A stretch of DNA of 59,454 bases, taken from contig NZ_JAIEPN010000055.1 of NCBI RefSeq assembly GCF_019748365.1, positions 1-59,454 on the forward strand, written 5' to 3'. The stretch is from Novosphingobium sp. Its GTDB lineage: Bacteria; Pseudomonadota; Alphaproteobacteria; Sphingomonadales; Sphingomonadaceae. Below the pieces are notes generated by a model, which saw only the letters and a list, made by a program, of their open reading frames with translations, did no database searches and was not told where the DNA came from. Of this stretch, positions 8,898 to 17,762 are shown piece after piece; the first letter of the stretch is position 1, and each line of letters starts with the position of its first letter. The position numbers and the translations under genes were made by a program.

Positions 8898-10133
8898 ATG
8901 GCGAGCCAGACCCTCACCCGCGAGCGGGCGATCAACCCATACGACGTGAGCGCCGACGCGCTTTACACCGAAGATACCTGGCGCGAGCCGTTCGCGTTCC
9001 TGCGGCGGGAAATGCCGATCAGCTGGCGGCCAGAAAGCCCGTTCGGCGGGTATTGGTCTGCCGTGACGCACGAGCACATCCAGCAGATCGAGCTGACGCC
9101 CGAGGTGTTTTCCTCCTCGTGGAAGCTGGGCAACATCACGATCGCCGAATCGATCAACGAAGCGGACTTCCCCAACTTCATTGCGCAGGATCCGCCGATC
9201 CACACCGCGCAGCGCAAGGTCATCGCACCCGCGTTCAGCCCGGGGCAGATGATCAAGCTGGAAGCGCAAGTACGCGAACGCGCCAGGATGCTGTTCGATG
9301 CGCTGCCGCTGGGCGAGACCTTCGACTGGGTCGAGAGCCTCGCGATCCCGCAAACGCTGGGCATGCTGTGCAGCCTGTTCGACTTTCCTTTCGAGGAATG
9401 GCGCGATCTCAAGCGCTGGTCGGACTATGCCAGCGGGGTTTCGGCGGACAATCTGACGCCCTAATACCGCGCCGAATGGATGAAGCAGCTCGGCGAAATG
9501 CTGCAGCGCTTCGACCGCGAGCTTGAAGCACGGCGCGTGCTGCCGCCGAGCGACGACCTGCTGAGCCGGATGGTCCATTCCGAAGCGATGGGGCAGCTGC
9601 CGCCGCTGGAACGGCTCGCCAATATCGCGCTGCTGATTGTGGCGGGGAATGATACGACGCGCAATTCGATCAGTGGCCTGGTCGAGGCTCTGCACCTTTA
9701 TCCTGAGGAGCTCGAGAAGCTCCGCGCCGATCCGACACTGAGCACCAACGCCTCGCAGGAGATCATCCGCTGGCAATCGCCGGTGACGCATATGCGCCGC
9801 ACCGCGACAGCGGATGTCGAGGTGGGCGGGCAGCTCATTCGCCAGGGCGAGAAGATCGTGATGTGGTACATCTCGGGCAACCGCGACGAGAGCGTGTTCC
9901 CGAATGCCGAGCGCTTCGACGTGACGCGCGAGAACGCACGCCGGCACATTGCTTTCGGCCACGGCATCCACCGCTGCGTGGGCGCTCGGCTGGCCGAAGT
10001 GCAGATCGCGGCGGTGATCGACGAGATCGTCTCCCGCCGCCTGCGCGTCGTCCCGGTCGGCGCGCCGGAGCGGCTGGCGAGCCCGTTCCTCCACGGCTTC
10101 AACGCAATGCCGGTGCGGCTGGAGCAGGACTGA
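8898..10133 (+). pseudogene. Cytochrome P450 interrupted by one in-frame stop codon
   Basis: The frame is continuous for 412 codons but contains TAA at 9462-9464 (codon 189). Before the stop lie the N-terminal half and C-helix region (FIAQDPPIHTAQRKVIAPAF); after it lie the I-helix AGNDTT (9642-9659), the ExxR motif EIIR, and the haem-ligand segment FGHGIHRCVG with Cys at 9975. No frameshift is present. The codon before the break is Pro and those after read YRAEWMKQ, so a single substitution, for example GAA to TAA, explains it. As written, no haem-binding P450 can be made unless the codon is read through or is a sequencing error. The next gene starts immediately after the P450 stop. Confidence 0.85.
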
Positions 10134-11447
10134 ATGACGCGCGTCTGCATTATTGGGGCCGGCTGTTCAGGCATCACGGTTGCCAAGCGGCTCAAGGACT
10201 ATGGCATCAGCTACGACGAGTTCGATGCATCGGACGATATCGGCGGAAACTGGTACTACAACAATCCCAACGGCTTATCGGCCTGTTATCAGAGCCTGCA
10301 TATCGACACCTCGAAGTGGCGGCTCGCCTTCGAGGACTATCCGGTGCCGGCGGACTGGCCGGACTTCCCGCACCATTCGCAGCTCGTGCAGTACTTCCGC
10401 GACTATGCGGATCACTTCGGGCTTCGCGCGAACATCACGTTCAACACCAAGGTCGAAAAGGCGACACGCAAGGCCGGAGGCGGCTGGGAAGTGCGGCTAT
10501 CGAACGGCGAGACGCGCGAGTATGAGGCGCTGGTGGTGGCGAACGGGCACCACTGGGCAGCGCGTATTCCCGAGTATCCGGGCCACTTCGATGGCGAGCA
10601 GCTGCACAGCCACTCGTTCCGCAGCGCGTTCGAGCCGGTCAACTGCGTCGGCAAGCGCGTGCTGGTTGTCGGCATGGGAAATTCGGCGATGGATATCGCC
10701 TCCGAACTTTCGCAGCGCGCGATTGCCGAGCGGCTCTACGTTTCGACCCGGCGCGGGGTCTGGGTGCTGCCGAAGTATTACAAGGGCCAGCCGATCGACA
10801 AGAACCCGGCCCCGGCGTGGATGCCGCGCAAGGTGCGCACCGCGCTCGGCACGCGCATGATCAAGAGCCTGGTCGGCAAGATGAGCGACTATGGCCTGCC
10901 CGAGCCCGAGATCGGCCCGTTCGATGCGCATGCCACGGTTTCGGGCGAGTTCCTGCTCCGCGCGGGCTCAGGCGACGTGACGATGAAGGGCGCGATCGAG
11001 CGTCTGGACGGCGATGGCGTGGTGTTCAAGGATGGCAGCCGCGAGGCGATCGACGTGATCGTCTGGGCGACGGGCTATGACATCCGCTTCCCGTTCTTCG
11101 ATGATCCCTCGCTGTGCGCCGATGCCGACAACCGGCCGCCGCCGCTGTTCAAGCGGATCATGAAGCCCGAAGTGCCGGACCTGTTCTATGCCGGGCTCGG
11201 CCAACCGCTGCCGACGCTGGTCAACTTTGCCGAGCAGCAATCGAAGCTGATCGCGGCCTATCTGGCGGGTGCCTACACCCCTCCGCCGCTGGGCGAGATG
11301 CACCGGATCATCAAGGCCGACGAAGAGTACCACACCGGGCATTACTATGCGGCGCGGCGGCATACCATCCAGCTCGATTTCGATGCCTATGTGCGCGATC
11401 TCAAGAAGGAGATCGCGATGGGGACGAAGCGCGCGAAGGCGGCCTGA
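10134..11447 (+). CDS. Flavin-containing monooxygenase (FMO-like, class B)
   Basis: A 437-residue NAD(P)/FAD monooxygenase. The N-terminal FAD site is IGAGCSG, then DDIGGNWYY; HFDGEQLHSHSFRSA corresponds to the FxGxxxHxxxF/W fingerprint of FMOs; a second Rossmann site VVGMGNSAMDIA follows, and ATGYD lies near the C-terminus. It uses NADPH and O2 to oxygenate a nucleophilic or ketone substrate; the substrate is unknown. ATG 10134 abuts the P450 stop, so the two were coupled. It converges on a second flavoprotein monooxygenase. Confidence 0.88.
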   Translation: MTRVCIIGAGCSGITVAKRLKDYGISYDEFDASDDIGGNWYYNNPNGLSACYQSLHIDTSKWRLAFEDYPVPADWPDFPHHSQLVQYFRDYADHFGLRANITFNTKVEKATRKAGGGWEVRLSNGETREYEALVVANGHHWAARIPEYPGHFDGEQLHSHSFRSAFEPVNCVGKRVLVVGMGNSAMDIASELSQRAIAERLYVSTRRGVWVLPKYYKGQPIDKNPAPAWMPRKVRTALGTRMIKSLVGKMSDYGLPEPEIGPFDAHATVSGEFLLRAGSGDVTMKGAIERLDGDGVVFKDGSREAIDVIVWATGYDIRFPFFDDPSLCADADNRPPPLFKRIMKPEVPDLFYAGLGQPLPTLVNFAEQQSKLIAAYLAGAYTPPPLGEMHRIIKADEEYHTGHYYAARRHTIQLDFDAYVRDLKKEIAMGTKRAKAA

Positions 11448-11461
11448 GGGCTGCTTCCTTT

Positions 11462-11500
11462 CCCCTCCCCAACCCTCTCCCCTGAAGGGGAGAGGGCTTT
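11462..11500. repeat. Palindromic repeat, family B copy 1 (possible bidirectional terminator)
   Basis: CCCTCTCCCC-TGAA-GGGGAGAGGG followed by CTTT, preceded by CCCCTCCCCAAC. It lies between convergent monooxygenase genes and recurs at 32504-32540. The strong stem could terminate transcription from either side, although the T-run is short. Confidence 0.75.
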
Positions 11501-11509
11501 CGGGTAGTG

Positions 11510-13021
11510 CTATTCTGCGGCTTCCAGTGCGGCAGCCTCGGCGCGCACGCCATCGTAGACGAATTCACTGGCGGCAGGATCGATGTAGGGGATCTGTTCC
11601 TTTTCGGTCCAATAGTCCTGGTTGTGCTGCCATTCGGGCTTGTCGCCGCGCTTGGGCATGCGGTCGAGATCGCGCATCAGGTAGGTGGGGTTGAAGTTGT
11701 CGGCGTCGATCCACGGTAGGATCTTCATGTCCTTGTCTTCCTCGCGCAAGGCCACCTCGACCTTGTGGGTACCTGCCGCATCCATATGGTTCAGCAGCTT
11801 GCAGACGAAATCTCCGACGATATCGACCCGCAGCGTCCACGAGGCGCGGAAGTAGCCGAAGACCCAGACGAGATTGGGCACGCCGGTGAACATCATGCCG
11901 CGATAGTTGATGGTATCGGCCCAGTTGACCGCCTGCCCATCGACCTTGAACGGAATCTCGCCCAGCACCGAGAGGCGGAAACCGGTGCAGGCGACGATGA
12001 TATCGCCTTCGATTTCCTGACCCGAACTGACCCGCAGGCCCTTTTCGGTGAAGGTTTCGATGGTGTCGGTGACGACCGAGGCATTGCCCGCGACAACAGC
12101 CTTGAACATGTCGCCATCGGGAAGCTGGGCGAGGCGCTGCTGCCAGGGGCGATACTTGGGCGTGAAGTGCGGTTCGAAGTTGAAGTCCTCACCCACATAG
12201 CCGCGGATCAGCGCGCGCAGGTCCTCGGCCATGGCCTCCGGCTCCTCGCGGCTGCGGCGGTCCATTTCGTAGAAGTTGTAGATGTAGTCCTGCCGCACGA
12301 CGCGGTGGATCGTGGGCTCATCGACGCCAATGGTGCGCAGCCGGTCAGCCAGTTCGCTGACATTGGGGGCGCAGTAGAACCACGTCGGCGAGCGCTGGAC
12401 CATGGTGACCTTGGCACCGGCTTCGCACAGCGCGGGGACAATGGTGGCCGCCGTGGCGCCGGAACCGATCACGATGACGTGCTTGCCGGCCACGTCGGTC
12501 TGCGGGTCCCAGAGCTGGGAATGGACGAAGTGGCCCTTGTAGCTCGCCATGTTCGGCCAGTCCGGAATGTAGGGCGTCTTGTGATCGTAGTAGCCCTGGC
12601 ACATCCACAGGAAGGCGGCGGTGAAGACCACCTCGCTGCCATCCTTGCGGCGGGCGTTCACGGTCCACAGGTTGTCGGCGCTCGACCAGCTGCAGGCGGT
12701 GATGGTGTGGCCATAGCGAATGTGCGGGGTGATGCCGTTCTCCTCGATCACTTCGCCCATATAGGTGAGGATCGCTTCGGCCGAGGCGATCGGCGCGCCG
12801 GTCCACGGCTTGAAGCGATAGCCGAAGGTGTAGAGATCGGAATCGGAGCGGATGCCGGGATACTTGTGGGTTTCCCACGTGCCGCCGAAGGTGTCCTTGC
12901 TTTCGAGGATGGCGTAGGTCTTGCCCGGGCATTGGTCCTGCAGATGCTTGGCGGACCCGATGCCGGAAATGCCGGCTCCGACAATCAGGACGTCGACGTG
13001 CTGTTGGGCCTGCTCTGCCAT
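11510..13021 (-). CDS. Baeyer-Villiger-type flavin monooxygenase
   Basis: A 503-residue class B flavoprotein monooxygenase. Motifs in order: VGAGISGIGSA (FAD), TFGGTWETHKYPGIRSD, the Baeyer-Villiger fingerprint YKGHFVHSQLWDP at residues 161-173 ([F/Y]xGxxxHxxxW[P/D]), then VIGSGATAATI (NADPH) and CTGFRLS. It would insert oxygen into a ketone using NADPH. Start ATG 13021 is preferred over the adjacent ATG 13024 because AAGGAG then has normal spacing. With the neighbouring P450 and FMO it forms an oxidative, probably catabolic, cluster for an unidentified hydrophobic substrate. Confidence 0.9.
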   Translation of the reverse strand: MAEQAQQHVDVLIVGAGISGIGSAKHLQDQCPGKTYAILESKDTFGGTWETHKYPGIRSDSDLYTFGYRFKPWTGAPIASAEAILTYMGEVIEENGITPHIRYGHTITACSWSSADNLWTVNARRKDGSEVVFTAAFLWMCQGYYDHKTPYIPDWPNMASYKGHFVHSQLWDPQTDVAGKHVIVIGSGATAATIVPALCEAGAKVTMVQRSPTWFYCAPNVSELADRLRTIGVDEPTIHRVVRQDYIYNFYEMDRRSREEPEAMAEDLRALIRGYVGEDFNFEPHFTPKYRPWQQRLAQLPDGDMFKAVVAGNASVVTDTIETFTEKGLRVSSGQEIEGDIIVACTGFRLSVLGEIPFKVDGQAVNWADTINYRGMMFTGVPNLVWVFGYFRASWTLRVDIVGDFVCKLLNHMDAAGTHKVEVALREEDKDMKILPWIDADNFNPTYLMRDLDRMPKRGDKPEWQHNQDYWTEKEQIPYIDPAASEFVYDGVRAEAAALEAAE

Positions 13022-13498
13022 CATTCTCTCCTTGTTGGCGGACCTGCGGCCCTTCTCCGCCGCCCGCGTGCTGGCCGCGGGCAATCAGGGGGCCGACAAG
13101 ACCGGTTGTGGCGGTTTTCGCCTTGTGGTCGCAAGGAGGCCTTGATCCGCATCAAAACGCAACAGGATTCTCGCTGCAGGCCAGCCCGGCCATGCGAAAC
13201 ATTACCAAATGGTCATGCTGCGGAACGGTGGGGGCAAGTTGCCGGATGGCATTGAGGGTGCGTCGTCCGAGCCCGCCTTCACCTCCACACGCTCCGAGCG
13301 GGCCGCCGCGACAAACCCTGGGAGAAGGGCAACTCCTCCCCCCAAGTCGCCCTTCGCAAAAGCCCGGGGATGGCAACCTTCACAGCCATCCCCGGGACCC
13401 CACTCCGCCGCCAAGGACCGCGCCTATCCCCCATCTTCACGAACGGGCAGAGCCGCGCAGGTTGCGCCGCTGCGGCCCAGCGCCTATCGCCGGAGGTG
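13022..13498. other. 477-bp intergenic region between the monooxygenase and crtY
   Basis: It holds a perfect 12-bp inverted repeat (CCCGGGGATGGC at 13363-13374 and GCCATCCCCGGG at 13385-13396, 10-base loop) in the presumed crtY leader. On the minus strand at 13152-13376 there is a 74-codon open frame whose second half has protein-like wording but no ribosome-binding site that I can defend. The rest should contain the divergent promoters for the monooxygenase and the crt operon; I cannot assign -35/-10 elements. No PpsR-type TGT-N12-ACA site was seen here. Confidence 0.5.
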
Positions 13499-14689
13499 AT
13501 GAATGCACGGCGCTGCGATATCGCGATCCTGGGCGGGGGCCTGGCAGGTGGCCTGATTGCGTTGGCGCTTGCCCGCTATCGTCCCGATCTCTCGCTGCTG
13601 GTGGTGGAACAAGGCGGCTGCCTTGGCGGCAATCACGTCTGGTCGTTCTTTGCGACCGACACCGACCACGAAGCGACCGAACTGCTCGCGCCGATGATCG
13701 AGGCGACCTGGGCGGACTACAACGTCCATTTCCCGCGCCACAGCCGCCACTTGCGCACCAGCTACAGCGCGATGACGTCCGAGAAGTTCGATGCGGCCCT
13801 GCGCGCGGCCCTGCCTGAGGACGCGATCCTGACCGGACAGGCCGTAAAAAGCTGCAACGAGACCGAAGTCATGCTGGGCGATGGCACGCTGGTCGAGGCC
13901 GGGGGCGTGATCGATACGCGGGGCCTGTGCGATGTCTCGCACTTTACCGGCGGCTGGCAGAAGTTCGTTGGCCGCAAGTTCAAGCTGAGGGCGCCGCATG
14001 GCCTGGAACGGCCGATCGTGATGGACGCGACGGTCGAGCAGATCGATGGCTATCGCTTCATGTACGCCCTGCCCTTCGCGCCGGACGTGATCTTCCTCGA
14101 GGACACCTACTATTCGGACAGCAGCGTGCTCGACCGGCCAGCGCTGGAACAGCGGATCGACGCATACCTTGCCGCGCGCGGATGGGAGGTCGAAGCGCTG
14201 GTGAGCGAGGAGCACGGCGTGCTGCCGGTGGTGGCGGGCGGCGATTTTGCCGGGTTCTGGCGCGATGGCGGCGAGGATACGGCGCGGGCCGGATCACGCG
14301 CGGGGCTGTTCCATTCGCTGACCAGCTATTCGGTGCCGGATGCGGTTCGCTTTGCGCTGGCGCTTGCCCATCATGATGCGCTCGACGGTGCAGGTCTGAA
14401 AGCGTTCTCCGCCAAGTGGGCTAAAGGGCACTGGGAAAACCAGAGCTATTACCGCATGCTCTCTGCGTTGCTGTTCGGCGGGGCTTATCCGCAGGAACGT
14501 CTCCGTATTCTGGAGCGTTTCTACACGATGAAGCCCGAACTTATCGAGCGGTTCTATTCGGGGAAATCGACCTCGTACGACAAGTTTCGCATCCTGGCCG
14601 GTATTCCGCCCATTCCGATCCCTCGGGCGCTCGGCACCATCACGGGCCTGGGCAGGCAGCCGGCCCCGCTGAAGTTTTCAGGAGTCTAG
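13499..14689 (+). CDS. crtY: Lycopene beta-cyclase, CrtY type
   Basis: A 396-residue bacterial lycopene cyclase. The dinucleotide-binding site ILGGGLAGGLIALAL is at the N-terminus; GCLGGNHVWSFF, YRFMYALPF and FLEDTYYSD are hallmarks of the CrtY family. It forms beta-ionone rings at one or both ends of lycopene, at the membrane. The ATG at 13499 follows GGAGG with unusually short spacing; GTG 13496 is an in-frame alternative. It is the first gene of crtY-crtI-LOG-crtB; crtI begins 9 bp downstream. Confidence 0.95.
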   Translation: MNARRCDIAILGGGLAGGLIALALARYRPDLSLLVVEQGGCLGGNHVWSFFATDTDHEATELLAPMIEATWADYNVHFPRHSRHLRTSYSAMTSEKFDAALRAALPEDAILTGQAVKSCNETEVMLGDGTLVEAGGVIDTRGLCDVSHFTGGWQKFVGRKFKLRAPHGLERPIVMDATVEQIDGYRFMYALPFAPDVIFLEDTYYSDSSVLDRPALEQRIDAYLAARGWEVEALVSEEHGVLPVVAGGDFAGFWRDGGEDTARAGSRAGLFHSLTSYSVPDAVRFALALAHHDALDGAGLKAFSAKWAKGHWENQSYYRMLSALLFGGAYPQERLRILERFYTMKPELIERFYSGKSTSYDKFRILAGIPPIPIPRALGTITGLGRQPAPLKFSGV

Positions 14690-14698
14690 AGTTTCATC

Positions 14699-16183
14699 AT
14701 GAAGAAAGTAGCCGTCATCGGAGCCGGTTTCGGCGGACTGGCGCTGGCGATCCGCCTGCAGTCAGCCGGAATCCAGACGACCGTGATCGAGGCACGCGAC
14801 AAGCCGGGCGGGCGCGCCTACTACTGGGAGCGCGACGGTTTTACCTTTGACGCCGGGCCGACGGTGGTGACCGATCCGCCCTGCCTCAAGGAACTCTGGG
14901 CGCTTTCGGGCCATGACATTGCCGAAGACGTTGAGCTCGTGCCGGTCAAGCCGTTCTACCGGCTGAACTGGGCGGACGGGACCAACTTCGACTACACCAA
15001 CGACGAGGCGATCCTCAATGCGGAGATCGCCAAGCTCAGCCCGCGCGACGTGGCGGGCTATGCCGAGTTCCTGAAGTTCTCGGCGGGCGTGTTCGAGGAA
15101 GGCTATGTCAAGCTCGGCTCGGTGCCGTTCCTCGACTTCGCCTCGATGATCAAGTCCGCGCCGCCGCTGATCCGCTATCAGGCGTGGCGCTCGGTCTACT
15201 CGATCGTCTCCAGCTATATCGAGAACGAGAAGCTGCGCGAGGCGTTCAGCTTCCACTCGCTGCTGGTGGGCGGCAATCCGATGACCGCGAGCGCGATGTA
15301 CGCTCTCATCCACAAGCTGGAGAAGGACGGCGGCGTGTGGTGGGCCAAGGGCGGCACCAACAAGCTGATCGCAGGGATGGTCAAGCACTTCGAGCGGCTT
15401 GGCGGCACGGTGCGGCTGGGTGATCCGGTGGTGCACATCCACTCGCTCGGAGACCGGGTGACGGCGGTCGAGACCAAGAGCGGCTGGCGCGAGAGCGTGG
15501 ATGCGGTCGCCTCCAACGGCGACATCGTGCATTCCTACGCCGACCTCATGCCCGACAACGGCCATGCGCAGCGGCGCGCCAAGTCGCTGAAGAAGAAGAA
15601 GTTCTCGCCGAGCCTGTTCGTCGTCCACTTCGGTGTGGAAGGGACCTGGCCGGGGATCGCGCACCACATGATCCTGTTCGGGCCGCGCTACAAGGGACTG
15701 CTCGACGACATCTACAAGCATGGCGTGCTGCCGGAAGACTTCTCGATCTATCTGCACCACCCCTCGGTGACCGATCCGAGCATGGCGCCTCCGGGGATGA
15801 GCACGTTCTACGCGCTGGTGCCGGTGGCCAACATGGGCAAGCTGCCGATCAACTGGGACGAAATCGGGCCTCAGTTCGAAAAGCGCGTGCTCGACGAAGT
15901 GGGCCGCCGCCTGATCCCGGACATCCACAGCCGGATCGTGACGAAGTTTTCCTACACGCCCAAGGACTTCTCGATCGATCTTTCTGCGCATCAGGGCAGC
16001 GCGTTCAGCCTTGAGCCGCTGCTCACGCAATCCGCATATTTCCGTGCGCACAACCGTGACGATGCGATTCAGAACTTCTATCTTGTTGGCGCGGGCACTC
16101 ATCCGGGTGCGGGTATCCCGGGCGTCGTCGGCAGCGCGAAGGCGACGGCTGGCCTGATGATCGAGGATTTGCTGGGGGCGTGA
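14699..16183 (+). CDS. crtI: Phytoene desaturase
   Basis: A 494-residue CrtI: N-terminal FAD site VIGAGFGGLALAIRLQSAG, followed by EARDKPGGRAYYW and FDAGPTVVTDP, and the C-terminal signature YLVGAGTHPGAGIPGVVGSAKATAGLM. It converts phytoene to lycopene (or to a less desaturated product) by successive FAD-dependent desaturations. ATG 14699; same operon as crtY. Desaturation step number cannot be read from sequence. Confidence 0.98.
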   Translation: MKKVAVIGAGFGGLALAIRLQSAGIQTTVIEARDKPGGRAYYWERDGFTFDAGPTVVTDPPCLKELWALSGHDIAEDVELVPVKPFYRLNWADGTNFDYTNDEAILNAEIAKLSPRDVAGYAEFLKFSAGVFEEGYVKLGSVPFLDFASMIKSAPPLIRYQAWRSVYSIVSSYIENEKLREAFSFHSLLVGGNPMTASAMYALIHKLEKDGGVWWAKGGTNKLIAGMVKHFERLGGTVRLGDPVVHIHSLGDRVTAVETKSGWRESVDAVASNGDIVHSYADLMPDNGHAQRRAKSLKKKKFSPSLFVVHFGVEGTWPGIAHHMILFGPRYKGLLDDIYKHGVLPEDFSIYLHHPSVTDPSMAPPGMSTFYALVPVANMGKLPINWDEIGPQFEKRVLDEVGRRLIPDIHSRIVTKFSYTPKDFSIDLSAHQGSAFSLEPLLTQSAYFRAHNRDDAIQNFYLVGAGTHPGAGIPGVVGSAKATAGLMIEDLLGA

Positions 16184-16190
16184 GAGCGGC

Positions 16191-16772
16191 GTGAAACGGC
16201 TGGCGGTCTATTGCGGTTCGGCATCACCGGCCGACTCGCGCTATGTTGCATTGGCGCGGGAGGTCGGCGCGGAGCTTGCCGGGCGCGGCATCGGGGTCGT
16301 CTATGGCGGCGGGCGGCTGGGCCTGATGGGTGCGGTGGCAGCAGGCGCGCTGGAAGCGGGCGGCGAAGTGATCGGGGTGATCCCGCGCGCGCTGGCCGAA
16401 GCCGAAGTCGCCAACCCCGATTGCACGAGCCTCACGGTCGTCGAGACCATGCATGAGCGCAAGCAGGCCTTCACCGACTTGTCGGACGGGTTCCTGACCC
16501 TGCCCGGCGGTGTCGGCACGATGGACGAGCTGTGGGAAGCCGTGAGCTGGGCGCAGCTTGGCTATCACGCCAAGCCGGTGGGCCTGCTCAATGCTTTCGG
16601 GTTCTACGACAAGCTGCTCGCTTTCCAGACGCACATGATCGAGGTCGGGTTCATTCGTCCGGTCCATGGCGGCATCATCCTGGCCGAGCACTCGCTCGAT
16701 GTGCTGCTAGCGCGGATGGCGGCGCATGTGCCGCATAAACCGATCATCCAGATGTCCGCGAAGGACTTGTGA
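16191..16772 (+). CDS. LOG-family phosphoribohydrolase inside the crt operon
   Basis: A 193-residue TIGR00730/LOG protein. YGGGRLGLMG and the PGGVGTMDELWE catalytic motif (PGGxGTxxE) are intact. LOG enzymes hydrolyse cytokinin riboside 5'-monophosphates or related nucleotides such as AMP to the base plus ribose-5-phosphate. GTG 16191 is the start, 7 bp after the crtI stop; crtB follows with 6 bp, so it is cotranscribed with the carotenoid genes. A role in carotenoid synthesis is not known. Confidence 0.9.
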   Translation: MKRLAVYCGSASPADSRYVALAREVGAELAGRGIGVVYGGGRLGLMGAVAAGALEAGGEVIGVIPRALAEAEVANPDCTSLTVVETMHERKQAFTDLSDGFLTLPGGVGTMDELWEAVSWAQLGYHAKPVGLLNAFGFYDKLLAFQTHMIEVGFIRPVHGGIILAEHSLDVLLARMAAHVPHKPIIQMSAKDL

Positions 16773-16778
16773 GGCGGC

Positions 16779-17762
16779 GTGACTGAACCCGCTGCAGCGC
16801 TGCCGGAACCGGACCGCGCTGCCCTTGTTGCCCATGCCCGCGAGACAATTGCGCGGGGGTCGAAGAGCTTTGCAGCAGCCTCGCGCCTGTTTGGCCGGAC
16901 GACGCGCGAGCGGGTCTGGCTGCTCTACGCCTGGTGCCGCGCCTGCGATGACATTGCCGACGAACAGGACCTTGGCGGCGAACTGGGGACCACGCCCGGG
17001 GGCGACGCGGCAGAGCGGCTCGCGACGATCCGGCGGCTGACCGATCTGGCCATGGCCGGGCTGCCGACCGGCAATCCGAGCTTCGACGCGCTGGGCGTCG
17101 TCGCGCGCGAATGCGGGCTGACGCGGGGCATGGCCGAGGACGTGATCGACGGCTTTGCGCTCGATGCCGAGGACTGGACGCCGCGTTCCGAGGCGGATCT
17201 GCTGCGCTATTGCTTCCATGTCGCGGGCGCGGTCGGCGTGATGATGGCGGTGGTCATGGGCGTGGCGCCGGACGACGACGACACGCTCGACCGCGCCTGC
17301 GACCTTGGGCTTGCCTTCCAGCTCGGCAATATCGCGCGCGATGTGGCGGAGGACGATCGCGGCGGGCGCTGCTACCTGCCCGCCGAATGGCTGGCAGAGG
17401 CGGACATCCCGCCCGGTGAGCAGTTGCGCCCCTGCTACCGCGCCGCGCTGGTGGGCGTGGTGCAGCGGCTGGCCGTATTGGCAGCAGACTACGAGGCCTC
17501 CGCGCGGGTCGGAGCGGCGCGGCTGGGCTATCGCCAGCGCTGGGCGATCCTTTCAGCGGCGGGCATCTATGGCGCGATCGCGCGCAAGGTGGCGGCGGGC
17601 GGCCCGCGCGTGTGGGATGCGCGCGTGTTCACCTCGCGCGGCGAGAAGATCGCGCATGTCCTGCGCGCGGGGCTTCATGCGCTGGGGCGGCCGGCCGGCG
17701 CGCCGCGGCCGAAATGGTCGCGCACCAGCCTCAAGGCCATGGCTGGTCGGCAGGAAGCATGA
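16779..17762 (+). CDS. crtB: Phytoene synthase
   Basis: A 327-residue squalene/phytoene synthase. The first Asp-rich motif is in YAWCRACDDIADE and the second is in LGNIARDVAEDDRGGRCYLP. It condenses two geranylgeranyl diphosphates to phytoene. The start is GTG 16779. The 3' end overlaps the convergent crtD by 32 bp. The precursor synthase crtE is not in this window; ispE, for the MEP pathway, is at 54.4 kb. Confidence 0.97.
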   Translation: MTEPAAALPEPDRAALVAHARETIARGSKSFAAASRLFGRTTRERVWLLYAWCRACDDIADEQDLGGELGTTPGGDAAERLATIRRLTDLAMAGLPTGNPSFDALGVVARECGLTRGMAEDVIDGFALDAEDWTPRSEADLLRYCFHVAGAVGVMMAVVMGVAPDDDDTLDRACDLGLAFQLGNIARDVAEDDRGGRCYLPAEWLAEADIPPGEQLRPCYRAALVGVVQRLAVLAADYEASARVGAARLGYRQRWAILSAAGIYGAIARKVAAGGPRVWDARVFTSRGEKIAHVLRAGLHALGRPAGAPRPKWSRTSLKAMAGRQEA

